Source: Eretmocerus hayati (taxonomy: Eukaryota; Arthropoda; Insecta; Hymenoptera; Aphelinidae). Taken from it: 64,000 nucleotides of DNA. This document shows, one piece after another, positions 23,594 through 35,453 of the stretch. The notes beneath the pieces were generated by a model. The model was not told the DNA's origin and did not search any database. It saw only the letters and a list, made by a program, of their open reading frames with translations. The DNA is taken from positions 176,497,021 to 176,561,020 of the forward strand of contig CM056741.1 in the NCBI GenBank assembly GCA_029851415.1, given 5' to 3'. How positions within the stretch are numbered: position 1 is the stretch's first letter; each line of letters opens with the position of its first letter. A program made the translations under genes and the position numbers.

Positions 23594-24110
23594 GGGGCCT
23601 TATTCTAATACATTTTTCCCGCAACGGGGTGGAAGAAAACCCAGCATTCCCAATTTCCACCCAGTTTACATTTAGTAAACAAACTAGTTTGCAACATTGA
23701 TTGCTATGAAAATATCACCGGAATATACTTAAAGACGTATCCTCCTGAACCCTCAAAAAATTTCTAGCACCACATAATTCTAAGATTGGCCCAAAAGTCA
23801 TCTTAACATGAAACTAAATCACTTTTAGACCTCAACATTTCCGCTTACTAACCTGTCACTTTGATTGTGATCGAAAAATGATCCAATTTCTTGTTGAGAT
23901 GACTTGAGGACCAGTTTTAGAATTGCGCGATGTTAAAAAATGTTTGGGGGTTCGGAAGGATACGCCATAAAGTATAATCGGATGATGTTTTGGTAGCAAT
24001 GAACGTTAAATACTAGGTAGCTTGTTTACTAAATGTGAAGTAGGAAAAATTGGATATTGCGGGATTCTCTCCCAACCCGCCGCGGGAAAAGTATATTAGA
24101 ATAAGGTCCC
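23594..24110. mobile_element. Long-TIR MITE, copy 1
   Basis: The two halves are inverted copies of roughly 250 bp each. They start near ggggccttattctaata and end near ttagaataaggtccc. Shared internal words include tttagtaaacaa and ccaatttcttgttgagatga. A second full copy lies at 48098-48604 and a degraded one at 47800-48075. No convincing target duplication, so the superfamily is open. Confidence 0.7.
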
Positions 24111-24290
24111 GGGGATCATCCGAGGATTTCCCTTAGAAGAAATAATTAATAAATCTCATAAATTCTGACAATGATCGATATGTCCTTTTGACCAAAAATT
24201 TTAGGAAAGCATCCTGCTAATTCCTTCCTCCAGCATATTTCTACCAATGGCTGGGTAGCGGTATTTTGTATTGTTTCTCTAATCCAATAG

Positions 24291-24514
24291 ATGGTGTTGA
24301 AGTTTGAAACGTTTTTTTGCAACGATAGAATAAAATTTTAGAAAAATGGTAAATTTTCAAAACTTAGTTCACTAACCATTGGTGGAATTCATCACATCGA
24401 GCATTGTTTGCTGTTGTTCAGAACAAAAAGACCTCAATGTATGTTCTGAAAACTATCTGAGGATATAAATTCATCCTTTTCGTTGTACTGAAACGTTTCA
24501 AACTTCAACACCAT
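24291..24514. mobile_element. 224-bp MITE with 8-bp target duplication
   Basis: The ends atggtgttgaagtttgaaac and its inverse at 24491-24514 form 23-24 bp perfect terminal repeats. TCCAATAG is duplicated exactly at 24283-24290 and 24515-24522. An 8-bp duplication fits hAT or P-type transposases. The 175-bp interior is non-coding. Confidence 0.75.
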
Positions 24515-24522
24515 TCCAATAG

Positions 24523-27279
24523 GAAACCGTAATTGTTTTCAGAGTCAACCCTGCATTCCTCAAGTTAACCACGAATACACTCAGTGTATGCGGTGGAGAA
24601 ATATGTTTTGTTAAATCATACCCCCACATTGGAGGTCATACTGTCATGTAGATACAAAAGTTTATGAACTTCGGACAAAACTCGAACGCAATAATGAAAT
24701 CTTTCTCGTGTTCATTATTCGATCGTCGTTCTGTGAGCTATCAATCCGAGTTCACAAGACTGAGGGGTGCATATCTGCATGACTATTTTCACCTGCTAAC
24801 TAGCTGCTAATTCCAGTTAGTCAGATAATAGAAAATCCTGATGAATTTGAAAATTGAGTGTGAAGAAATAGAAAATATCCATTTACGTGTATCTAAACTC
24901 CAAAAGAATTCGTTCGATTTCATTTCAATTTAATCATATCTGATTTTTTTTCTTATAAGACGTACAAAAAAGCTTTGCAATATTTGTAAGCATTTGAAAT
25001 TCCGAGAGTTTCCCGCCGATGCATGTTTCTCCGTTGGAGAAGGGATAGGGTGTGTGCGCATGATCGCGGGGCCCGCAGCCCCCGCAAGCAGCGATGAGTG
25101 ATTGCGCAATATCGGCTCATCAGGAGATAGCGGCGCGGTGCATCACATTATATATATATATGTATTTCCGTCGCACCAAAACTTCCGCTCTTGCGGCGCA
25201 GAATGCGAGAGAGACGACGACGCCAAGAATTTTGGTGAGCAGATATTTCAATGAAAGTGGCTCTGATCCGAGGTATTAAGAGCGCAAATGAGAGGTATTG
25301 GAAATCTACACTATTTCGATATGGGAAGTGCATAGCAACGAAGCCGAATATATGACGAAAAGTATGATCGGAAAAAAAGAAGAGGTTGGAATCCCCGATT
25401 TTGGCGTATATGTTAGTTAGGTGTGCTTGAAAGGCTTCGCCATACTTTCAAGCACATCTACCGACGTGCACAATTTATGCGTATATGTATGTATGTACCT
25501 CTGGCAGCATTGAATAATTGAATGCCTTGTATGGGCGTCGAAATCAAATCTGTATACGAGTTGTAGGTAATTGTTCGATCGCTCTGGGTAGATCTTAGAA
25601 GGTTATATTTCAGATGTACTGTCTATTTACTATATACATAGGTACAGGTCTTATCAGACCTTGCCTAATTGGAAGTTTCTCTTTTTTCCAATCTATTCTT
25701 AACGTTTGAAGACTAAATTTCACGGGGCAAAGAGGATCTGTCTGCACAGACGATCTGATATTGACTACATCTGTGTACCTTCATAGATACAGATACACGT
25801 TGAGGATAAATGAAATGTCTTAAGGAGGAGACTCTGGGTTATGGGTTAAGGCTGGAAGAGTAACGAAACGATGCGAAGCTCTTGAGTTATTGTCCTTCAT
25901 GTTATGGCGATTTTGTGAGAGTATTAGTTGCATGTATATGTTACAGTGATATGGATCTATCGATCGATCGATCGATATAGAAAGATTGAGATACTTTCTA
26001 TGTGTGTAAGTATGTTGCAGGATTTATCTGATGCTTATATTAATCATTATGGGTGTTGCCGACTGATGATATTGGATGTTTGAGGCAATTAAGTTTTAAA
26101 GCAGTTGAGGATGTTCTCTCTCATCGCCACTCGCCAAAACATGAAGAGTCATGATGGTCAAGAGGGATTGTATATAGATGGTCAACGACCTCCACCAACC
26201 ACGTATATCCGCTTTCGTGACATGCTACAAAATAATTATACACTTGTTGGAAAAAAGCTGAGAAGTGCCAATTCGAATGAAAAAAAAAAAACTGATGTCA
26301 TTTTGGAGGGTTTTAACGTGTACGAAGTTGTTTTACGGGTTCTTCATTGCGATATTTAGTGAACCGCAAGCTTCACAAAAACAATGTTTTTTGGAAATGT
26401 TACTTAACAGTGTGTTATGATTTTACGTCGTTGCTGCTGGAACAAACACTGGTATGTCTTATCTATGGTAGTGTTGATAATGAATTGTTATTGCTTTACA
26501 AAATTATGACCCCAACTCAACATTCTCCCGAAAACATCGACTATTTGGATTTAAAAGACAAATACATAGGTTGAACTGTTTTCATGGCATGTCTCAAGGT
26601 ATCACATGAATCCTATCATACGATTTCTACTATATTATTCAACAACATCCTGTATATTTGCAAAATTATGTATGTTCAAGAATTAGGAACCTCCACAGCG
26701 CAACTTTTGAACATCAAATGATTAAAGATGACTCTCGTGTGACACGATGAAGCTGAGATATCTTTTTGCTCGTGATCGCTGGGGATGATTTCACCCAAGA
26801 ACTCCATAGATCTTAAAACAACTACGTATCCCAAAAATGGTGGTAAAAGACTAATATAATAATTCACCTAGTTACTATTGTCTCCCCAATTCTCACAGAG
26901 ATTGTTCCTCATCATATGATTAGACATGTCATTCCCCTGCGCCTCCAAACATGCATCACAGATTTCTCATCTGGACATTTGTTTTAACAATACAGATGGC
27001 ATAATATCTGATTTCTAACACACCCCCTACTAAAAAAATTCAAAAGACTTTTCAACTTTCTCTGCCACACAAACGAGTCTGTACCAAACTCTGTACACCA
27101 CTCGTACCAATCTGCAACTACAACAACGCAAGCCGATAACTCTTAAGTAAAATCGTAAAGATGTCTTGGTTTTATGCAAGCTTCCACATGATATACGAAC
27201 GAACATATATCTTCAAATAAAAATCACCTTCAAGAAGCGTATTATCAGGGTGATGGTCTTTCTTAAGTCTTTCTACACA
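24523..27279. other. No gene recognised; ATCG microsatellite
   Basis: A pure (ATCG)n run lies at about 25957-25977. Two successive open frames at 26105-26574 have no recognisable motif, and their composition is not clearly coding. A GC-richer patch at 25060-25140 shows nothing identifiable. Confidence 0.45.
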
Positions 27280-27560
27280 TATATGTCGTAGGCGAATAGG
27301 ATTCTCAGCCGGATAGCTACCATCCGCGGCGCATAGCTATCGGGCGTCCGATAGGATTCACGACGCGGGAGAAGTCTATCCGGCTGAAATTTGTAGGCGA
27401 ATAGACTTGTGTTCGGAGAGGTGGCTATCGGCCGGGAGCGTTTCAGCCACATAGCCACTTGACTAGGATTATAGAATTGGACAAGTCGAGAGTCCTTATT
27501 CGACTAGGATGGTCAGGCTGATGGACTCGAGATACTTCATGCATCTATCGGGCTGGTATA

Positions 27561-28533
27561 CACTACCGGTCAAAAGTTTGTGTACACCTAAAAAATTAAA
27601 TTTCGATTTCGCTCACTCGACTGCTCGGATCTCCTTGGCTCAAATTAACTCTACTTGGGCTCATTTTGTAGCTTTTTCCAAGCACTTTAAGAGCTATGTG
27701 GTGTGTTTTCTGCGCACAACAATATATTATTGCAAAATCAATCTGAAGCCTTTTAGGCATTCACAGAAATCGGGTTATTACGCAAATCTCCGCAAGTCTG
27801 GCGGAAATTGATGGATTTAGCTGATATAAGAAGCATATGAAAGTAGAAGACAAGAGCTTCAAAATCCGTTCTTGGAAGTTATTCTAGCTTATTACAATGA
27901 TACTGCAGCTGATTTGCGAGTCAATTCTAGATTATATTTCTGGTGTGATCTGTGACTCTTTTTGTAGAGGAAGATTTTTCTCAAAAAGAAAGGACGAGTC
28001 ATTGAGGAATTATGAATGGACTCATTTTTTCACCACTGGTATAAGCACTGATCTTGATTCCTACCACCAGCAACACTGAAAAAACTTGCAAGAAATCAGA
28101 GAAATACAACCATGAGCCCAATTTCTCCACCTTCCACTGATACTGGGACTCTTCTTAGAGAAAAATCTCCCTTCACAAAAAGAGTCACAGCTCGGATCAG
28201 AATCAAGCGAAAATAGTTTCCAGATACAGACTTTAAAGCTCTTAACTTTAACTTTCGAATTCTTTTTGAATCAGCCTGATCCATAAATTCATGTCTGACT
28301 TGCGGAAATCTGAGTGTTGACCCAGTTTCCATGAATTTTTCCAAGGATTGGACTTGACCTATTGAAATCCCGTTGAGCCGGAGGAAAAAAGCCCACAAAG
28401 AGTCCCTAAAGGGATCGAAAAAAGCTACAAAATAATTCCAAGTATAGAGTCATTTTGGTCTAAGGAGATCCGAGAAGTCGAGTGATCAATATCGAACCTT
28501 TCTTAGGTGTACACAAACTTTTGACCGGTAGTG
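27561..28533. mobile_element. Tc1/mariner-type palindromic MITE nested in the foldback element
   Basis: The ends cactaccggtcaaaagtttg and its inverse, running into 'tgtgtacacc', are the familiar Tc1-like terminal repeat. The two halves remain recognisably inverted almost to the centre, near 28085, though diverged. TA precedes the left end at 27559; the right flank reads CA, so the TA is mutated or lost. Confidence 0.75.
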
Positions 28534-29142
28534 CACTACTCCAGGCCGATAAGATTTGCAGCCGAGATCGGCATCGGTATCGGCGATACGCACGATTCGT
28601 TGTTGCTGCGTATTCTAAGCTTTTGATAGCGTGGCCATGGAATATGCTCGCTTAGTGATTCTTGAGCATATAATAGCGCAAAGAGCATGGGTAACAAATA
28701 TTTACATTATTGATGAGGCCACATCGACGGGGGTAAACTTTTCATCGAGAGCCCGTATCCCCGAGGGAAGCACTGGGCAGCTCTATCTTTGACTAACGGT
28801 AGACACGGACTTCAAAAAATGCAATTGTCAAGCTAATGTCAACCAGTGTAGGACAAAACGATGTGCTTGTTTCGAATCGAAAAATTTGTACAAATCGACA
28901 TGCCACGAGAGTTCTACTTGTTGTAATAAGTAAACTAAATCTTGAGTACAAAATAATATTTTCTAGAATCGAGCTATGAATGATGCGACAGAATAAACTG
29001 TGAATTTCTTTGAACACTCGTGATTCATTATCTTGAACTCTTCCCAGTCAATTTTCAAAAGAAGAGCTCCATAATCACAAAATCATATTTTTGGGTTGAA
29101 TTTGAATGATGTTTGAATTTAATTGACAGCGATCACCGAGAC

Positions 29143-29262
29143 ATGGACGTAGCCACCGCGGCATTACAGAAGAGCATGAATCCTATCGGCCTGAAGTGGA
29201 ACCAGTCCGATGGACGCATGAAGTACCTCGAGTCCATGAGCCTGACCATCCCAGTCGAATAA
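29143..29262 (+). CDS. Small ORF inside the foldback element (hypothetical)
   Basis: An ATG at 29143 opens 39 codons ending in TAA: MDVATAALQKSMNPIGLKWN at the start, MSLTIPVE at the end. An acceptor-like 'ttaattgacag' stands just upstream (to 29129). The reading runs from single-copy interior into the right arm, so its 3' half has a mirrored counterpart in the left arm. The composition looks more protein-like than its surroundings. It could be a remnant of a transposon protein or a captured host exon; I do not recognise it. Confidence 0.25.
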   Translation: MDVATAALQKSMNPIGLKWNQSDGRMKYLESMSLTIPVE

Positions 29263-29534
29263 GAACTCTCGACTTGTCCAATTCTATAATCCTAGTCAAG
29301 TGGCTATGTGGCTGAAACGCTCCCGGCCGATAGCCACCTCTCCGAACACAAGTCTATTCGCCTACAAATTTCAGCCGGATAGACTTCTCCCGCGTCGTGA
29401 ATCCTATCGGACGCCCGATAGCTATGCGCCGCGGATGATAGCTATCCGGCTGAGAATCCTATTCGCCTACGACATATACATGAGAGCAGGAGAGAGAGGG
29501 TCAAGATATCGGGCAAGAGACAAGAGGTACTAAC

Positions 29535-29776
29535 CTCGGTGACGGTTCCAAGGCCGCCAAGAAGCATCAGAAGAAGTAATACCAACATCATGCCTCCTGA
29601 TGATAGCGAATGATCCAATCTATGTAACCTCGCCATCATTGCTGTAAAATGCCTCACCCGCACCTTCTTCTTCTTCTTCTCTTCCTTCTCCTTACTCTTC
29701 TCGTTCTCGACTCCGTTGTCGTCGTCGTCGTCGTCGTTGTTGTTGTTGTTCACGTTGTTCAGTTATCTCGAAGAAC
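29535..29776 (-). CDS. Candidate exon encoding a signal peptide or signal anchor (start codon to donor)
   Basis: On the minus strand an acceptor-like 'tgttgttacag' precedes 29776, and GAG|GTTAGT marks a donor after 29535. The first ATG (29639) opens 35 codons ending in phase 0. A short basic start is followed by MMLVLLLLMLLGGLG, a strong hydrophobic core as in signal peptides. Upstream in-frame codons are AAC, GAC and AAG repeats with a stop beyond them, so they would be 5' UTR. The following exon would lie at lower coordinates, perhaps beyond the foldback element that ends 56 bp away. Protein identity unknown. Confidence 0.4.
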
Positions 29777-30704
29777 CTGTAACAACACAAGACACATGTT
29801 CATATCTTGTTAAAAAGTTACTCAAAGAGTTATGACCTATACAATCTCATATTCTACAATGAACTTGGAAGTTTTCTTGTAAATACTGTATATGGTTAGA
29901 AGGTACTGTATTGAGTACATCAGAGGGCGCAGTCGACAGTAAATGTCAGCAGAGATTCTTGAGCTGCTTTATTGCAAACGTTACGAAGCAAACGAATTCA
30001 TAGTAATGTATATATGAGTCCTCTGTATTCTGTGTATCTTTTGTTGTACAGTAAACGAACGTCGGACCCGCTTCTTTTTTTCTCAGTTTTTCATTTTTTT
30101 TGTCGGGATGCTTTGTACACTGTGGACAGTTTGCGCGACCATTAGTACAAATGGGCATCATGTGGTTTATTTTATGTGAACTGTTTGTGTGGTGCCATGA
30201 TGCCACAGAAACAGGAAACTTTTCTGTGGTGTATAAGTACTAATTCGTGTGTTACAAATGTGTAATTGTGGCATTAGTGGTGGTGGCGATGTTCAATGAC
30301 TGCAAACGTTTTGTCACCGATTCATTTCATACAAGTCATGATTCTTGAGCGATACTTCTTCATTTTCAAAATTATTTTGTATCAGGTCATTGACACAACA
30401 TCAGAATGTAAGAGAACCATTGAGCTTATTTCAAAGGCAGATCAACATTTCTAGTGCATTCCAGATGTGGGCTATACGGTACTATTATTGGGATATCCTT
30501 ATACATATTCTCATTGGTCGAAGACACTACTGAACATATTTCTTCCAAAGCTAAGGACATTTACATTGTGATGAACTTTCCAGATGTGGTTCATTCGAGT
30601 CATTACATCAAAATACGTGTAGCAGTTTGGGCGTTACAGTCTTGTGTGTGTGTGTGTGGCTTTAGACGTGTGTCTTGCGGAAAGTATGGAATCTGAAGTC
30701 GTAC
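29777..30704. other. No gene recognised
   Basis: The stretch is AT-rich, with a short GT run near 30640-30658. Open frames at 29946-30206 (minus) and 30345-30696 (plus) are unremarkable. Confidence 0.4.
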
Positions 30705-30707
30705 TTA

Positions 30708-32040
30708 CCAGGAGAGGTCAGATCATCACATCCGGATCACGGATTTGGCTGAAACTTTGGAAATAGTCTCCTTTCAGCACCAAAAGATGAAACCCAAAAT
30801 TATAGACCCTAACGCTCAAACATTTCCGAGCTACAGCCAAGGACATTAGCATTGTAAGTATACCTATATGTATAATCTTTAACACGTTCGCTGCGACGGT
30901 GAAAGCCGGTATTCCGTCACAGAGTGCGAGAGAGTACAAACGCGTGATTTTGCACCTATAAAAGCCAAACCTCTTGGAATGTCATCAGTTTGACATCTAT
31001 TTACAAGATCCTCACGAATTTACGCGGGTCCCACCGGTGGGACCCGTCGCACACAATTAAGTCCGACTCTTTTCAGTGCGACGGGTCCCACCGGTGGGAC
31101 CCGCGAAAATTTCTATCGTGCAATGGGGGACGAAGTGAATGATCGAACTACCAAAATTAGTGATCCCAAGATGTGATCTTGAACTTTTGGGGAACATTCG
31201 TTGATTTCTTGGTACCATTCGGGTGATTCGCGAGCATGGCCTGGATTGGAAGCTTTTGCCTCGTAAGAATCGCGGATCGCGATTGTGATCCACGTGAGTA
31301 TGATTTTCTATACTCGTGAATCCACGAGACACAGGTTCTTATTCGGGATACTCTTCAACTTCTCTGGATACAAAAAGTTCCTCTTTCACGGAGAGATGAA
31401 ACAAATTGAGGAGAGAGGAAGCGCAATTGCAATGTCAACCATTTATTTGGTGTGCCTCACTGCACGTCGAAATTTCTGATAACTTGGCTCTATCTCGCTT
31501 AAATTACGCGTACTTGGGCTCATTTTGTAGCTTTTGACGTGAGCTTTCGAATAAGCTAAGATACGTTGTGAAATATTCAAACGGACTTGATATATTCACA
31601 ATTTACTTGCTATCTTTGCGTTATTCATCGCCGTTCCCACGAAAATTCAGTTTTAATGGCGTAGCTCAAACCAATCAAGTCCGAACTCTAAACTGGCCTG
31701 TACGCATGTTTTTGGCATCGTATATAGTGAGTGAAACCCGCTACAGAAGCCATTGGATGTGTCCACGTTGTTTGGTGCACGCTAGAGCCCGAACAAAAAC
31801 GGGTCCCACCCGTGGGACCCGTCGCACACAAAAGAAGACGCGCGGGTCCCACCCGTGGGACCCGTCGCAGCGAACGTGTTAACATGGGACCATATGGACA
31901 ATGCTATTGCCTGAAGATGTAGCCGGGGAACGTTTGAGCGTTAGGGTGTATAATTTTGGGTTTCATCTTTTGGCACTAAAAGAAGACTATTTCCAAAGTT
32001 TCAGCCAAATCCGTGATCCGGATGTGATGACCTCTCCTGG
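30708..32040. mobile_element. PIF/Harbinger-type MITE interrupted by a piggyBac-type element
   Basis: The inverted ends ccaggagaggtca and tgacctctcctgg are flanked by TTA at 30705-30707 and 32041-32043, the usual PIF/Harbinger target. The arms stay similar inward (tccggatcacggatttggct; aaacccaaaattata). Removing the 1000-bp insertion leaves an element of about 333 bp. Confidence 0.75.
30883..31878. mobile_element. piggyBac-type non-autonomous element (996 bp)
   Basis: TTAA flanks both ends (30879-30882 and 31879-31882). The inverted ends are cacgttcgctgcgacg / cgtcgcagcgaacgtg. Subterminal 20-bp palindromes of the form GGGTCCCACCGGTGGGACCC occur twice near the left end (31026-31105) and, as the CCCGTGGG variant, twice at the right (31801-31864). 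TTAA specificity identifies the superfamily. No transposase ORF is present. It shares ends and palindromes with the 148-bp element at 53569. Confidence 0.85.
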
Positions 32041-32347
32041 TTAATGCAGAAATGATTAGTGCGCATCTCCTCGGTGAAAACACGCGTGTTCCACGAAAAA
32101 ACTATCGAAGCCTTGATAATGTTTTGAATGACTTTCTTATATGGACCCAGTGCTCATTATAGTTGTTCGAAGTTGATCAATATCAGAGTAAATAAAATAG
32201 AGTTTATCAACGAAGAAGCCATTTACCAGAATCTCAAAATGAATCTATTGAATGAATTTTTCGTATTTAGAGACTACCTGAGATATTTACATATAAAATT
32301 CAAGAAAATCCATTCAATATACTTATGCACACGGTTTTCTGATTGGA

Positions 32348-32737
32348 ATGAACACTGTCAAATTCCTAATGGTAATTGCTGGAGGAATAACATTTGCTGA
32401 TCCGCTTACGCAATGGAATACTTTGGAACTTTTGAACATCATTGGACACCGTCGGTGTACAGTCGGTGCCTACTATATTATTACAGCATTCGAAATGCAG
32501 CTCACAGATGAACCTTATAAAGCAAAGTCCACCCAAAAACACAATAGCCGGCTTGGCTATCATGAAATCACAGAAATATTTGAATCTCGTACCACAGAAG
32601 GCTTTAAATTTCTGTGGTATGAGATTCAAATAATGTATAATAATATCTCGCGAATATTGCTCAAAAATCCTTATTATGATTTATATCTAGACACAATTGT
32701 AGCCCGTTCAGTGAACGCTAGTTACAACTATTTGTAA
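32348..32737 (+). CDS. Hypothetical secreted-type ORF, 129 codons
   Basis: The frame starts MNTVKFLMVIAGGITFA, which resembles a signal peptide, followed by about 110 residues rich in Y, I, N and T with a single cysteine. No family is recognised. Against its reality: codons 78-95 coincide with a near-perfect 22-bp-arm hairpin (32578-32631), AT content is high, and no splice or promoter signals are clear. ATG 32348 is the only Met at the hydrophobic start. Confidence 0.25.
   Translation: MNTVKFLMVIAGGITFADPLTQWNTLELLNIIGHRRCTVGAYYIITAFEMQLTDEPYKAKSTQKHNSRLGYHEITEIFESRTTEGFKFLWYEIQIMYNNISRILLKNPYYDLYLDTIVARSVNASYNYL
32578..32631. repeat. Hairpin with 22-bp arms
   Basis: ATTTGAATCTCGTACCACAG and AA continue the left arm; the right arm at 32610-32631 is its inverse with one mismatch (G:T pairing possible in RNA). 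The loop is 10 nt. Stem length is in the range of a small-RNA precursor, but the loop is short and there are no wider flanking stems. Confidence 0.65.
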
Positions 32738-34131
32738 CTCGAGCTTTGCCTTACTATATCCCCCTTATATCTATAGATGTATGAATATGAAAATGCATTT
32801 CGATCGTTATCAGAATTAATTTTCATCAAACCTGAACGTGTAAACACGACAAATTCAAAATCAATTACCACCTATAGAAACCGCAAATTGATTTCGAATC
32901 ATATCTGTAACGTTCTCAAATTCATGAACTCACCAAGCAAATCCTCATTTCCATTCAAGAATTTCCTTTACTTACACACACGCATACCTATCTATACATG
33001 TATTACCCACGCAACAAGCGACTTCATAACTCAAGCTCTCATTCACATCCAAAAGAGAGGCAGAATATTGCAACTCGTCGTTGTTATATCTTTCCAAGGC
33101 TAACAACTTTTTCAAAAATAAAATTGAATCGTTCTCTCTCAGTCTCTCCTCACTCATGCATCAGGCTCTTTTATGGTACTCAAAAAAAAAAAGAGTATTA
33201 TATACTTTTTAGTATAAGCCTGCCTTGTTTAAGTGGTTTAATAAAATATATTTGACGCAAGAGAAGGAAAACGTATTCACTATATTTCAAAGAAAAAAAA
33301 TGTATATACGGCTTCGATTCAATATCTGATGTGATCGTCGTAAGAATGAAATATAATGAATCCGATCGTTAGAGTGAATATATCGTGTTCTCAATTATTC
33401 TCAATGGGTCATGAAACATTGTTAAGGTGATCATTTGAGTCTATATCTTTCTGAATCAAATACTCTGAATTGATATAAAACTGTCAAATCTGTATGCAGA
33501 TATAGTGGACTCATGGTTGGCGTAAATCATCGAAACGGAAAGCAATCATCAACCAGAGTAACAGCTTCTTGTATATATGATTATATATAATAGTTTGAAG
33601 CATGGTTACTTTAGAATCAGCCTAATGATACAGCCCTTGGGCAAATAGATAAGAATTGCAGTGTGTATACATAAGGCGTAATTTCGATTGATCTCATTTG
33701 TATAGCAATTAACAATTAAAGTTGACAAGTCGAAGAGCTCAATTCACTACCAAATCAGTTCAAATTAATCATAAATTATAGTCATGCATAATTGTAAAGA
33801 GTTTATGTGGGAATGATTTCACCAGGAAAATTGTCGTTTTCCTCTCAAACTATTATCACGAAATACAACACAAATTGGAAATTCTCTAAAAATCTCACAA
33901 GTCGTTAAATTTTTATATATCTTTCCGAAGAAATTACACATCCCTTTTCTAAATACATGTGCACAAACTTCAAATATTACTTTTAAACACGGTATTGATG
34001 GGCCAAAAAATGAACATTTCTCCAAATCGTTACGCTTGGATTCACAGTATTTGCGATTTTGTGTCTGGATATGAACATTTTTTCACTGGATGTTGAGAAA
34101 TAGGATTTTGAATATGTAGTTCTTTTGTGTA
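32738..34131. other. No gene recognised
   Basis: The sequence is strongly AT-rich, with an A run at 33181-33192 and scattered TATA-like runs. Nothing coding or structured could be supported. Confidence 0.45.
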
Positions 34132-34900
34132 CAGTACCGTTCAAAAATTCTCGATCCCTTTAGTACCCTGACTTGCAAAAGCGATAAGTCGAATTCTATA
34201 TGCGTTGTACGAAAATTTTCAAAAAAGCATCTTAAAGAGCAGAAAAATTACTAACTTTTATGGGGTTTGGATAGTTTTTATCGAATATTTTTGAAGACCC
34301 TACACGCTGATGAAAAAATAGAAAACCTAAAAAAAATTTCACTTTCATGAAGACACCTTCAGTTTTAATGCGAATGAAGATACGGAAATTCTGAAAAAGT
34401 ATCTTATAGAGCGGAAAAAATTCTATGTGTAGCTATTTTTTGATTATTTTTTACGTCCCGTGTATCAAGACGTGCGAGCTGTCCAAATCCCCAAAATCAT
34501 GGTTTTTCACCGTTCTCTGTGCCGTTTCCGGTGATAAACAGTAATTTTGGGTATTTAGATAGCTCGTACGTTCTCACACCCGATACGTAAAAAATAATCA
34601 AAAAAAGGCTACACATAGCATTTCTTCTGCTCTACAAGATGCTTTTTCAGAATTGCCGTATCTTCATTCGCTTTAAAACTGCAGGTGTCTCAATGAAAGT
34701 GAAAAATTTTTAGATTTTCTATTTTTTCATCAGCGTGTCCTCCAAGAATATTCGATAAGAATCATCCAAATCCATTAAAATTTAGTACTTTTTCTGTTCT
34801 TTGAAATGTTTTTTTAAAAATTTTCATACGACGCATGCGCTGTTGCAAGTCAGGCAGGGTACTTGAGAGATCACCCATCGAGAACTTTTGAACGGTACTG
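34132..34900. mobile_element. Tc1/mariner-type MITE, fully palindromic (769 bp)
   Basis: The ends cagtaccgttcaaaa and ttttgaacggtactg are flanked by TA (34130-34131 and 34901-34902). The two halves are inverted along their length around a centre near 34516, with about 80-85% similarity by eye (gatgaaaaaatagaaaa; aatgaagatacgg; tacgtaaaaaataatcaaaa). There is no transposase ORF. Confidence 0.85.
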
Positions 34901-34902
34901 TA

Positions 34903-35417
34903 TGTCTGTGCTACTATATATGATTGACTAAATGGACGTTTTGGCGAGAATAGTACACGCTTTCTATGTGTCACGAGATAGTTGTTGGGTTTTGGGTAAA
35001 AAATCTTACTTAAAAACTCTAATTTTCTCTGTAAAAGATTTTTCCAGGGTTTTTATTAGACGACAATGCTTATCGCAGTATGTACAAAAATTAGTTGATT
35101 ATTGTTGAGATATTTATTTTATCTGCCTATGTATACTCATTTGTACGTTTTTTCATGGGTATTAATTTTTATAACAGCCCTGAAGAGTTCAACATATTAG
35201 TTGACAAAACGTCGGCAAAATATTGTCTGTAATAAAGCCCGCGGTCAACCCATACATCCATCGAGTCAATTGAAAAATAAGTTCTTGAGGTTGAGCAAAC
35301 GCCCTATTGAAGATTCCTCCAAAATGAAGGAGGAAAATTAGTTTTTGTCTTTATTTTTGAAGCTGATTGAGTGTGATGCCGAACGTCCCCGTCATCTAAA
35401 TTAATATGCCCACAATC

Positions 35418-35418
<1 letters not shown>
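34903..35418. other. No gene recognised
   Basis: AT-rich DNA between the mariner-type MITE and the T run at 35419. No coding segment or repeat structure was seen. Confidence 0.4.

Positions 35419-35453
<35 letters not shown>

Larger units (their letters stand above)
27284..29474. mobile_element. 2.2-kb foldback DNA transposon
   Basis: Arms of about 270 bp (27284-27556 and about 29200-29474) are inverted copies with few mismatches, starting tgtcgtaggcgaataggatt. TATA stands at 27280-27283 and 29475-29478 and may be a 4-bp target duplication (Sola-like) or a TA within AT-rich sequence. The interior holds a Tc1/mariner-type palindrome (27561-28533), about 600 bp of unassigned DNA and a small ORF near the right arm. 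No transposase is present. Confidence 0.75.

Noticed and set aside
31568..31922. ORFs rich in GP/TRGTRR near the right end of the piggyBac-type element
   Set aside because: They are translations of the repeated GGGTCCCAC palindromes.
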